NCBI RefSeq assembly: GCF_910596095.1
Contig: NC_056538.1
Span: forward strand, 12,310,001 to 12,374,000
Reading direction: 5' to 3'
Length of the DNA stretch: 64,000 nucleotides
From: Thunnus maccoyii
Taxonomy: Eukaryota; Chordata; Actinopteri; Scombriformes; Scombridae
The notes beneath the pieces are model-generated. The model had not been told where the DNA came from, did not search any database, and saw only the letters and a program-made list of their open reading frames with translations. Position 1 is the stretch's first letter. Each line of letters begins with the position of its first letter. Below are positions 37,236-48,993 of this stretch, piece by piece. The position numbers and the translations under genes were made by a program.

Positions 37236-39272
37236 TTGTTGATCTCCCCAGAGGGACTATGGGATGCTGGAGCAGTACGAGAGTGTGTCTCATTACTGTG
37301 CTAATAGCAGGCCACAGGGAGACGTGCACACGCACACACAGTTTTACAATGACAAGCAATGGCGGCGATGATAACTCCTCCGCATTCCTCACATTCTCAC
37401 GCTCTCTCAGTCATCATTTCATGGGTGAATTACCAGGCATGAATACTTTTTAACGTGTCGATCACCTAGAGCCGGGGTCTATCTTAAGATGCGTGTCCAC
37501 ACGACTGCCAGAAATTCTCAAACCTTCCATCTAACACCAGTGCAAGATTTACTGGAACGCTAAAGCTCCAAGCTATGAAAATATGTTGGGGGTTTTTTTT
37601 CACCCACTATTTTTGGAAAATCAACTCAAACTACTCTCCTATTTTACACCCATATTGGGAGCAATAGTATCAAAATGAGCTGCACAGATAACTGTTAACA
37701 TTATAAAACCATCACTCAAAGATAGTAGCTTCACTTCTTGACCTGGATCCTGTTTGCAGCACATAAGGATCCAGTGAGCTCATTATGCCGCTTCTCTGCA
37801 GCAGTAATGATCTCTCATTCATCAGCTGGAGACTATCTCCACACACGCACACACACGTGCACACACACGCGCAAACACACAACACGCAATTGCACAAACA
37901 ATCTTCCACACTTAAATGAATCCCAATGAGGCATGTAACCGGTAGTTTGTGCCTGGCTGTATGCTTGTTAGAGAGATATCAGCTGCTTCAATTGTGTTTC
38001 TCCGCATTACTGTGAGGGAGGAGAAGGCACGCGCTGTATGTTTGTGCCCTATACTTGATACATATGTGTATGCATGGGTGCTTGTTTGGATACTGGCAGG
38101 GTGCACACGGCGTTAGGCTATTCATACTGCACTATCAGATAACAAAGTGTGTTTATGTTTCAGGTGCAGGCTGAAAATGAAACCATTATTAAAGGAGAAT
38201 ACACAGCTGCAATGTATGAATAAATCAACTCCAGCTCACAGGAGGGGACAATGTCTCTGCGTAACCCCTGCAACACTACTTTATATACAACAGCATGTGA
38301 ACCATTTGTTTTATTCTTTCATCCGAAGCACTTTACAGCAGCAAGAGTGCACACACTTTTAGTGGGTATTAAAATCTATAACCCTTGCAGTGTGCAGTGT
38401 GAGTGCTTTGCAAGCTAGCAAGGATTACTCTTTGTGGACATGGTTTGTGTGTGTGTGTGTGTGTCTGTGTGACCTGCCACATGAGGCCCACGGGTCATTA
38501 CCCAGTCAGTCAGAGGACACAAGAAGCCGTTATCCTGGGGAGTCTGGACACTAAATGTTTGATAAGCCTCGAAAGCGGACGTCCTGTTTCTCTTCTCGTA
38601 TAATACAGATGTACATTAAAGACCCAGCTGCCGATTAAAAACATAGAAATGTACACGTATAAGGGAAGCTACAGTTTAGTTGACTGGGAGTAAAAATCTA
38701 CTATGTGTGTCTGGTGCAGTCTGTAGCAGACTGAAGGAGTGTGAATGTGTTGGCTCAGCAAGGTCCTGAGAGATGTGGAGTTGATAGAGATGAGTCATGT
38801 AGCAATCTGATTAGGCTTCTCTCTCTTTCCCTCCATCATAACCATTCAATTTATTTCTGTACTGCAGATTTAAAAACTAAGTACAACTAAAATAATGTAT
38901 GGAGTTTCAATTTATTATCCAAGTTTCTATATACAAATAAATCTCTTTAAAAAAATAGGATTAATATATTGTATTATATAAAAAGCATTCTACATGGCCA
39001 TGGAACACATTATAACACATTATCATAACAATGTCTGTGACTGTATTTTCAGTGTGGCCTTAAAAAGTGTTTTTCGGCAACAGTTGTGACACAGTTTGTA
39101 TAAATAATTGAACACCAGTTGGCTTTCCTCTGAAAAGATCCGCTGTGTAAAAACCTTCAGTGCGACTTCAAAGTGTGGAGTACTTTGCTAAAGCTTTGCC
39201 ATTAGCTTTGGTAACAGATGCAAACAGGATTGGGAGATCTGAGTCAGTACACATCACATCCGTGGAACAGTC

Positions 39273-42200
39273 TCACAAAATGTTGCACGTCCTGGTGGTT
39301 TCTGGGAACTGTAGTCTGGTGGGCAATAAGTCTTCTGGCAGCCTGGGGATTCCATCCAGGACCTCTAGTTTTGGCAAACAGGAGAAAACACTGCACAGAC
39401 AAAAGCAGAGACATAGAGAATGAGAGAAGAAGTCTTTGTCACCTCCTTTCATGAACTTTCTCCTTTTACCATTGTTGTCCTCTCACCGTGCACGGTAGTC
39501 CTGAGTGAAAGTCACTGGGTTGCGGGTCAGGTTCAGGGAGCGCAGTGGGCTGTTCCCCAGAGCTCCCAGTCCCCCCAGGGAGCCAATGGCGTTCTCAGAC
39601 AGACAAAGATGCTCCACTGCTGGGAGCTTTGGCAGCTGACGCAGACACACCAGGTGGTTACGGTGCAGGTTTAGGATCCTGCACCTGCCCAAAGGAGGCA
39701 CAAATACTGCTCAGTTTTCTTCTATGATTGTTATTGTCGTCTATTATATTGGGTGAGGGAGGCATAAAAGTACCAAAATAGACGCTTTTATCGGGAAAAG
39801 ATTCCATTTGTGGTACCACAAAACAATGCAGTTATAGTAATGGTACTTCTTTCTGAATACGGGCAGATACAGTGGTGGACAAAATAACAGAAAAACATCA
39901 CATGAACAAATAAATCTAATTCAGAAATAAAACAAAGAAAACACAAGTTAGCACGCAAATATATCATCATGTCATGTGGCAAGGTAAATTGTACAAAATC
40001 AGGACAAAATATACCAAACACAGAATAGCGTCATCTTTAAAAGGAACAGCTCACACATTTGAATTCAGCAGGGATATTTGGGAGTTATTAACAAGAGAGC
40101 TGCTCAAAGGCACTTCACTATAATCTTGAATTTGACCTCCAAATTAAACTATTTATAAACAGTTTGATGTTAGTTTCAAAAAGCTGGTATCGTTGGAAGG
40201 GCTTCCATTTGGAAAAATGCTTATATCAAAGTTGAGCACACAGAGTCTAGTGTAAGGAGCACAAAAACTGGATTCATGAGCAACTTAAAAGCATAGTATT
40301 GCAGGACATGACGTTTTTCACCCTTTTAACTGCATCTGTATTAGCATTCGTCTGGAGCTTCATACACACTGCTGAACAAATTTAATAGAGGTATCACAAA
40401 CACCAGAACAATGTCAAGAAGATGTATGGATTTCTATATCATAGAAATCATTGGAGGGTTTCCTTCTGGAAAGATTTATTCACACAGTCTGGGTAGTGTA
40501 GTACATACAGTACCTTGGCAGACGTACAGAACTCAGGTTAGTGAGAGAGTTGTCAACCAGTTGTAGTTTTTCCACACGGATCAACCGGCGGAGGATCCTG
40601 ATGAAATTCTCTTGTTGGAAGGGATCACCCAAGTCCTGGTAGGACAGATTTAACTCCTGAGAAGAGACGGTTGATAGAACAGTTAGGATATTCATCTCTC
40701 TGCCTTCTTATCTCTTTCCTTTTTCTTCTTCACTTCCTACCACTGCTCCCCTCCCATCTCTTCTTCTGTATATCTCTAACATCACACAAACACACAGAAG
40801 CTTACTGACTTACCTGACAGTTTTCCCAATTCTCTTGTAGTCTCTCCTCCCAACTTTGCCCTTCCTCCTCCTCCCTCCTCGTCCTCCTCCATCTCTCCAA
40901 ACAGACTTCATCCCCCTCTCTTTGAAACAGCTCCTCTTCAGATGGACCTTTTGATGACATTGTCAAAACAAAAAGACTATAAGAATCTTCATATCATTAC
41001 AATCTGACAAACAAATAAAAAAGATCCTAATCATCATCTTTCTTTCCTGCGGTTTTAACAGTTATTGATATGAAGTACAACTACTTTTACTAAATTAAAT
41101 GAAACTCTCAAAAAACAAAAACAACAACAGTGAGATTTTAAAAAATGTTCAAGTCTATTAAATTTAAGTAACAGCATTTGCAGAACTTCATTTAAAATTC
41201 AACATTAATAGTGCAGGTCATTGCAGCATGACACAAAAGCCCACTCTCAAAGAACTTCTTGCTTCTTTTCAGCCCTACAGGAAAGTAATGAATGAATTCT
41301 CTGGATAAATTCTCTCAAAATGAGACGGCACATTTTAGCAGCAGCGCATGATTCAGAGTACACCAGATCACATTTCCCTTCCTTCAGTTTGATTTCATCA
41401 TACTGCAGCAAATAGTGCATAAAATCATAGTACAAAAGTCACAGTGGTGGTTTTCACATATCGATCCAGACCTTCTCTGACCCTGGGGCAGGTCAGCTGG
41501 TCACCTGTGACATCACACTGCTCCAGGCGATGCCACGACACAAACCGGAACCGACTGGATGGAAGCTTAATGGAAGAAAGAGGAGAACAGGACCATTCAG
41601 TGTAATGCTGAAGACACCAGAGATGAGTCACATCCCTCCCCTGAATGTAATCAAAATTCCCTCATTGTTAGTCAAATTCATTTCAGCTGAAACAGTCAAA
41701 TAAATGTCAGAATGGTGGATAAAAAGAGAGGAGAACAGGAGACATACTAAAGTTTAATCTACCATGGCTCCCCATTAGTGCAACATAAACTCTATTAACT
41801 GGCATGCAGTTTAGTATGTAGCCAAAATCAATGGGTCATATTTTTTAGACCATTAAACAGTATTGCTACATGTGTTAACAAGGTGGAACCAATCAGTTAT
41901 TACTCAAACTCCCTCAGATTGGCTGATGGTCGACAAGAATAATTATTGCTTCATCTTCTGCTAACTGAGGAATTACCAAACTCTGCAGACACCCAATATA
42001 CTTATCATGGACTAACCTCCCCTGAGACGCTAACACCCTCCTCCTATTTCAGTCCATACCTCTCTTTCCTTCATACATGTTATTTTTGCCAGTACAGATC
42101 TTTCCACCAACTACATTATTTCATGTATCACATTACACAACACGCCATCATTTTCTTCCTGCAATTCTCAAGTCCACACTAAGAAAATATCACATTCTTC

Positions 42201-45200
42201 AATAAAAATGCCACGGAAAAGTGCAATTTATACTGTTCTGTGTCTTTGTTACTCTAGTATGATGCGGTGGTGAATATGTTACAAATTTTTCTCCCTACTT
42301 GACCTTGCACCCACCTTGTTCACCCTTACTTTGTCTATGTAACTCTATACCCCTCTCTTTTACTTTAGACATAGGAATAACCTCACTCCTCTTGACTACT
42401 GCTCCTCACTGACACTCACAAAATAGCCCCAGGCCACCTGTTTAAATCATATGAAAATCATTTAGACCTACAACTAATGATTATTTCATTTCATATTGAT
42501 TAATCTGTCGATTCTTTGCTTGATTAATTAGTTGTTTGGTCTATAATGTATAGTTGTTGCCAAACAACTCACTGCTGTCTTGACTGCACACAACATTTTA
42601 GATAAATTCCAATCTGGTTTCTGTCAGAGGCATTCCACTGAAACAGCACTTCTCAGGGTCTCAAATGACATAATGATGTCTTCTGATGTGGATGAATGCT
42701 CTGTCTTGGTGCTGCTGGATCTTAGTGCAGCTTTTGATACTGTAGATCACAGCATCCTGACTGAAAGGCTTAGGCAGTGGGTAGGTGTCTCTGGGAGCAT
42801 CCTGGACCAGTTCTCCTACTACCTCTTGGATAGGAGTTTTTCTGTGTCGCTTGGTCCCTACATGTCTGAAACTGCTGCTCTTTCCTGTGGTGTGCCCCAG
42901 GGTTCTGTCTTGGGTCCTATGCTATTTGCTTTGTATATGCTTCCCTTAAGTCATATTATTAGTAAATTTAACAGTATCTCTTATCACCGTTATGCTGATG
43001 ATATTCAGCTTTAAACCTGATGAGACTGATAAACTATCTGTTTTGCACAATTGTCTGACTGTCATAAAGGACTGGATGGTTTACAACTTTTTACAACTAA
43101 GCGCAGATAAGACTGAGGTCCTTATCATTGCTTCAGATAACATAGCTTCCAAAGTTGCTCAGTGGATTGGGACCCTTTCTTCAGTGGTACAGTATAATCT
43201 TAGAGTCTAATCTTACAGTGGTTTTTTCACAGCTTTTCCTCTGAAAACAACGCTATGAGAGCGCTGAGAGTGAACTAGAACAGTAAAGTTGCAGCCAGAC
43301 AGATAAACAATGAGCTGAAACTCACTATAAAGCTCTGTAAAGCTGAGAGGAGCTGCAGAGTCACTGATAATTCTTTGTAGGTTCATCACTACGAGCCACA
43401 AACAACACATTACACACTGTTATAGAAACTATACATTAAAGCTGGTAATCATCAGTAAATATAGATTTTTTTCTTCCATTTAAGAAATATTGCCAAACTC
43501 AGGTCTGTTGTATCACAACAGGAGCTAGAGATGATTGTCCCAATACTAAATAGACTTACTTACTTACTTTACTTGTAAAATGTCAGAAAATGGTGACACA
43601 TGTCAATCACTGTTTTCCATAGCCAAAAGTGATATCCTCAAATGTTTTATTTTGTCCACAACTCAAAGATATTCAGTTTACTATCATAGAAGACTTAAGA
43701 CACCAGAAAATCTTCACATTTGAGAAGCTGGAGTCAGAGAATTTGGATTTTTTTCCCCTAAAAATGGTTGGTAATAGTTGACAACTAATCGATTAATCAA
43801 CTAATTGTTGCAGCTCTAAATATATTGTTGATTAAAATAAAGCAAATAATAAAGTAACAGCTTGAAAGAATAAGGCAATCTAAATGTTTTGGTATTTTAT
43901 GTCGAATCAAGTCCATTAAGTCAAATATACAGTTGACTGAGATGATGATAGGCTGCAAATGATTAAAAATGAAGTGTGGATGAGTCTATTACACACTTTG
44001 ACTTGGTTTGATTTAATGGATATATGAAGCAATGTCTTAAATATGCTACAATTTTTTACATTCTAATTATGTGCTAGCACTTAAAGAATGAATGTCTAAA
44101 TTAATGAATAAATCAATGCATTGAATGAATTTATATTACATCTCAGGATGAGATGCATAGGTTCAGTACTAAAACAGAAGCATCCATCATGTACACAAGC
44201 AATAAGAATAACCCAAAATAAGCATGCTTTTTTCCACTTTGGAATTAAATTCTTTAGAGAGGCCATTTTGCAGTAGGATTTTTGGCACCATGCAAAATCA
44301 TGAGTACATACACAGACTATTTTTCACCCGTAAATGGAGAACTCTGCGTGGAACATAGGGAGAACTGGGTAAGAAGCCATTTTTCATCTTTCTTTATTCA
44401 AAAAGTCAAGAGGGTGATCCTGCATAACAGACTAGGCGAAAGGCCAGTGGCCTGAGGATAATATAGAGAGTGCAAAGAAGAGAGTATAAGAGAGAATATT
44501 AGGCTCAGTTCAGAGAGGGGTAAAGTGGAGAGGGAGGAAGACACAAGATGAAAGGATGAGAGGAGAAAAGGGGAGGACATAAAGGAGATGTGAAGATGGA
44601 AGGGTCAGAGCTACAGACATGAAGGGAGGGGAAGGAGCACAAATACCTCTGAGTGATGACTGGCATGTTGTGTATACGTGCCACTTACAGGTGTAGATAC
44701 TAGTCCAGAATCAGGACTCTGGTCCACAGAGAGAGATGTGTGAGTGACGCCGAGGTCAGAGTACTGGGATGAGTGGGATTTGGGAAAGCTGCCACTGAGA
44801 GTGTTCACACCTGAAGAACTGAGAGACAAAAAAGGGGGAAAAAAGAGAGATATGGTCATCTTGTACCTTATCTTTGGCCCCTGTTTAAACTGGAGCTGTC
44901 TTGTCTGTAATGGAAGCCCTGGTGTGTGCTGAAACCCTGACCACCGGCCGAGTGGTTAGAGTTACAGTGAACTGGGTCTGACAATGCAGATAAGGGTCTG
45001 TTGCCATAGCAGCAGGGGACACCTGAGCAGGTTCCATTAGTTTATAATAGTCGCTGTATGCAGGCGATAGCTGGACACCAGTGCCTCTATAATTGATACT
45101 GCCTGTTCTGTAATAGTTTGCTATGCTAACAAAGAGTTTGATATACAATAATGTAATTTTAAATGTATCATTCTTGAGCCTTAGTTTGACTTTAATTTAG

Positions 45201-45418
45201 CTTCAGTTATGGAAGATATAAAGTTACTTGAGATAATGTAATTAAATTGGCATCTTCTCAAACTGAACACCATACCCTAACTAATTCATGCAAACACACA
45301 CTGTTGGTTCTGGCTTACCTTTCTGACATGTCCCAATCTTCTTCTGGTAAATTCTCCTGGCCTTTAACGCATTGTGAGCGGCTCGGTTTAGCCCTATAAA
45401 CCTGCAGCTGTTACCCAT
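39273..45418 (-). CDS. Leucine-rich-repeat protein with possible N-acylation and CaaX signals, 7 exons, unnamed
   Basis: Exons in transcript order: 45418-45319, 44810-44689, 41607-41505, 40947-40814, 40656-40514, 39684-39487 and 39390-39273. All have GT-AG borders and compatible phases, giving 305 aa. Residues 1-110 are basic then Ser-rich with no known fold. Residues 111-153 are a charged helix rich in Glu and Arg. Residues 154-290 hold about five LRRs (for example [65 protein letters not shown]). They close with a [18 protein letters not shown] cap of the LRRcap/SDS22-like kind, common in ciliary and cytoskeletal LRR proteins. The N terminus MGNSC has Gly2 and Cys5. The C terminus CNIL fits a CaaX box with Leu last, which favours geranylgeranylation. 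Both lipid readings are inference. The last five exons are firm. The first two rest on phase agreement and good splice sites; an alternative start is the ATG near 40962 ([10 protein letters not shown]). I do not recognise the orthologue. Confidence 0.72.
42463..43818 (+). mobile_element. hAT-like element interrupted by an L2-type LINE insertion
   Basis: The left part (42463-42548) runs TAGACCTACAACTAATGATT to TTGTTTGGTCTATAATG. The right part (about 43574-43818) resumes AAAATGTCAGAAAATGGTG and ends AATTGTTGCAGCTCTA. These are adjacent in the uninterrupted copies (GGTCTATAAAATG...), so roughly 1 kb was inserted between them. The host lies in intron 2 of the LRR gene. Confidence 0.85.
42549..43235 (+). 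mobile_element. L2-like LINE fragment, reverse transcriptase domain (frameshifted)
   Basis: The open stretch reads [20 protein letters not shown], then [52 protein letters not shown] and [10 protein letters not shown]. These are the standard reverse-transcriptase blocks of the fish L2 (CR1-related) LINE group, including the catalytic AFDTVDH and YADD motifs. A deletion just after YADDIQL brings a stop and shifts the frame; the next frame continues [20 protein letters not shown] and [15 protein letters not shown]. Both the endonuclease and the 5' end are missing, so it is a dead 5'-truncated copy. The L2 assignment is from memory of motif wording. Confidence 0.88.
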
Positions 45419-47722
45419 GGAGGCTGGTGGTTCTGTTAGTGTTCAGTGAGAGAAAGTTTAGCGTCCTGTCTGCTGACTCGGGAGACTGACACCAGTGTGG
45501 GCCCTCTGCTGTAGGTGAGACACTCCTGAACTGCAGGACACCGACTGATCACTCAGCTGCTTGTTGCCTGGCAGCAGCAGTGTTCAGGTGTGTCACACAA
45601 GAGAGGTAGAAACAGGGGCTCTCAACCTCTACAGACTGAAAGTTAATACTCAGGTTTTAAATTAATTGCGTCAGCTTACCTGAAAATAACAAGGCCCGAG
45701 ACATTTTCAAAAACTCAGGCTTTCTGTCTTTCACAAAGAGAGTGCTTATCTCTTTAACTCACAACACAAAAATCTTAGAACAAAACCTGACCCAATGGCT
45801 CACAAAAAATACAATATGGTGTGTTTTATTTGATCAGAAATCAAAATGTCACTGTCTTTCTTCTGCTTGCTGAATAATGTCCTTTGTTTATCCTGCTGGA
45901 ATTTTATTCAAGTCTTGTATTTTTTGTAAAACACTAAAAGGGGCCTGAAAATATATCATACTGAACATAACGTTATTAAACTTAGCATGTGTGCAGTAAA
46001 TGTCTGTAAAAATAATAAAAACAGATATAAAAACAACAACAATTTAACATTATTTAATTAAACATAAGAATGACCCAAAATGAGCTCAGGACTGAAGTCT
46101 CTTGGAGGTCATGGTCACTGGATGCAAGCTTTACTGAAAGTGGTGGAAGTATCCTTAGAGCTACATCTTTCACTTCTGAGCAGTATTTAATTTTTGTGTC
46201 TTGTCTAAGTGGTGTGTAATAATTACTTTATAGTGTTAGGTATGTTCATGCAATACATCATATTTTGTGAGCTTACATATTTTGTGGAATCTTTATCTGA
46301 AAAGTAACCAACTGCAGCTGTCAGGTGAACGTCATGGGGTAAAACTATAAAGTGTCACAAAACTGAAATACTACAAGTTCTCAAAATTAAACCTAGACAG
46401 TCTCTGAGTAAAAGTACTGTATATAGTTATTAGGAGAGTTTGTTGTTTCTGTGGTTTTGGATGTTGTCATGGGTAGGAGGAGAAATAAGGTTGCTTTAGA
46501 TTTTCAGTGGTGCACATTGAAGACATAAGGCACAGCTCTCATACCAGCTGGTAAATGCAATTTAGATTAAAAATAACTTTCCACACTCATGGGGATGTTG
46601 TTCCTCAGCAATGCCGCTCGTTGTGTTTGAGATATTGCAGCACTAAAAAACACGCTGTGCGCTCTGAAGAGATAACAAACTAATAGATACTTCATAGAGG
46701 TAAATGAAAACCTTGCTGCTGCAGTGGTCTGTGGAAATCATTCCCTCTGACTTTATACTGTACAGAACACCAACTTCTGTTTGGCAGATTTATTGCATTT
46801 GCTGATTATATATACAAGACTGAGACATCATTTGCAGAAATCAACTATATGCTGCTAATGCTTTTTATTATTCAAATGGTTTCACTTGTTTTGTTCTTTG
46901 TTTCATCATGTGTGAAAATCACATCACAGATAATTGGTATTCCATCTAAGGATGACATTTGTCTCATCAAAGTGTCTTTTTGTGCCATTTTTGTTGTTGT
47001 TGTGATCTTTATGTTTATCACACTGCACAACTGATCATTAATGGCAGGGAACATCTGTTGGGAATGTAATTATCAAGGTTTATTCCCTGATCTATTGTTA
47101 TCAGTGCCAGCTAGTTGTGATGGGAATGTTTGATCAATTTTGGTGCAGCATATGTTCCCTTCATGGGATGACTCTTTAATGTTAAAGACTTGTTTTGCTG
47201 AGTAATGCCGGCTCAGATTTAGCATCTAATCCAAATGTTACCTCGTCACTGCTACAGCCACTATTATTATGAGAATCTGATTCTAAATCATAGCACAGGC
47301 AGTTAGTATAGGATCACTGTGTATACTGTGTCAAACTGTGCTTTTTAAACATACAAATTCATAAAATGTACTTTATTAAAGAAGTAGTTAAAAGATCATA
47401 TTCATATCTGGACCCTCCCAATAGATATATAACCCCATATTGGATCCTACCCGTTAGTTTAAGTTTGCTTTTGGGTTTATTAAACCCACTAATTGAAGTT
47501 ATTGCATATTTGTTCTCCATAATCTTTTATTACCACTGAGATACACATGATCAGAACATTTCTTTATTAGAAAGAGCTAAATGTTGGTACTCCACAAACA
47601 TACTGACTCTTATTAATGAATAAATTCCTCATGAATTGACATTTATCAGAGTCAACATGTTTGTCTCATTTGTCCTTGGTCACAGTAAATCCTTGCCTTG
47701 ACCAGTGATAGGATCTGTTTCC

Positions 47723-47757
<35 letters not shown>

Positions 47758-48993
47758 CGGTAGCTAGGTGATGCCACAGGTCTGAAACTACTCCAAGATG
47801 CTTTGGCAAGACATTGCCTGCTCTGGGAAGCTGAGTAACAGCAGAACAGCCAACGTCTGACTTGCCCCTGTCTTGTATTATTCAGGCACTGAATTCATAA
47901 AAGACTTTTATCAAAAGGCTTCAAAACTCCCGAAGCGTTGCATGTTCATCAGTCGCACCAAATCCTTCATTTAAAAAACCCAAAAGCTGTGTTAACTGTT
48001 AGATTAATATTAGATTAATGATATCCTAAATCCTTTGCTCCACATAAGCTGTTCTGCCCTTGAAAATACAGCTTACATCTAAAAATACCTTTGACAGATA
48101 AAAACAACCTCCGTGCACAGACAACAACTCAACTTTTTTTTTTTAATGGGAACACATTCATGTTTTTATTGAGTAAAAGACTGAATACAGCTGGTGTTAC
48201 TGTTTCTCCCTGTATGTACATCCAAAACGGTGCAGCAGATCTTTTTCAGTGCTCCTGCATGCTCCAGTCCGTCTCTATAGCAACCCGCCTTAGTTACGCA
48301 GTCCCCTTTGCTCACCTGTGATATGCTCAGCTGGGCTTAATCAACCACTCAGATGTGATAAGGCATATTAGTTCATCAGCAGTTTAGCCATGTGCCTACA
48401 GTGTAAAAAATGACTAGAATACTGTCAGGTAGAGATATATTACTAAGATCCATTGTATAAGGACAAAATGTTTGCACATGTTTATTCTGCAATAAATACT
48501 GAGCTTATATATGTAATATATAGAACACAATTTCAAATGTACAGGGGGATAATTAAAGTGTGAAACTTACAGTGTGCACATAGTTTGAGTAAGAAAGAGC
48601 AAATATTTGTGAAGAAGAAGAAGAGAGAAAACTGTTTTTGTGCATCGTGTGAGTGGGCCAAGTGAAGCTGCTGAACTTAAAGGGGTTGTGCGTGGATTAC
48701 ATATCATGTGTTCTTCTCACTCATATACAAACCACACCTTTACTAGATAATATTTACAACTTCCTCCTTCTGCATGTCTGTATCCAAGTGTTTAAAGCTT
48801 CCAGTATCAAAACACAGTCACATTTTATGTCGTATGTCATATTTCAATATATAATATATCATATAATATTCGGTTTGTATCTTTTTTTTCCCCATAAAGA
48901 GTATAAAACACAGCTGAAGATGGCGAAAGAGGATAGGTAGCGTTTATGACGTCAGGGTCTGATTGGCTGAGAGTGAGTGACCTGACATCACGG
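45419..48993. other. Gap between the LRR gene start and the serpini1 3' end
   Basis: This is AT-rich DNA with a GT microsatellite (47726-47753). The first 200 bases are GC-richer and probably hold the LRR promoter and 5' UTR. A minus-strand AATAAA (TTTATT at 48481-48486) lies about 510 bases beyond the serpini1 stop and may end its transcript. I see nothing else. Confidence 0.55.
47726..47753 (+). repeat. (GT)n microsatellite
   Basis: About 13-14 GT units end in GCGTGCGG. It lies between the LRR gene and serpini1. Confidence 0.9.

Larger units (their letters stand above)
34900..39272. other. Gap between the convergent golim4 and LRR genes
   Basis: Contents are an inverted repeat (35421-35593), a TTAA-type element copy (35754-36222), a CT-rich tract (about 37070-37230), and CA/GT runs near 37840-37880 and 38443-38464. 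On the minus strand an AATAAA (TTTATT at 38913-38918) could end the LRR transcript. No further exon is supported. Confidence 0.6.

Noticed and set aside
40933..40962. [10 protein letters not shown] as the true start of the LRR protein
   Set aside because: Possible, but the AAAAG|GT acceptor at 40947 joins in phase with exon 3 and the upstream exons have good splice sites, so I preferred the longer model.
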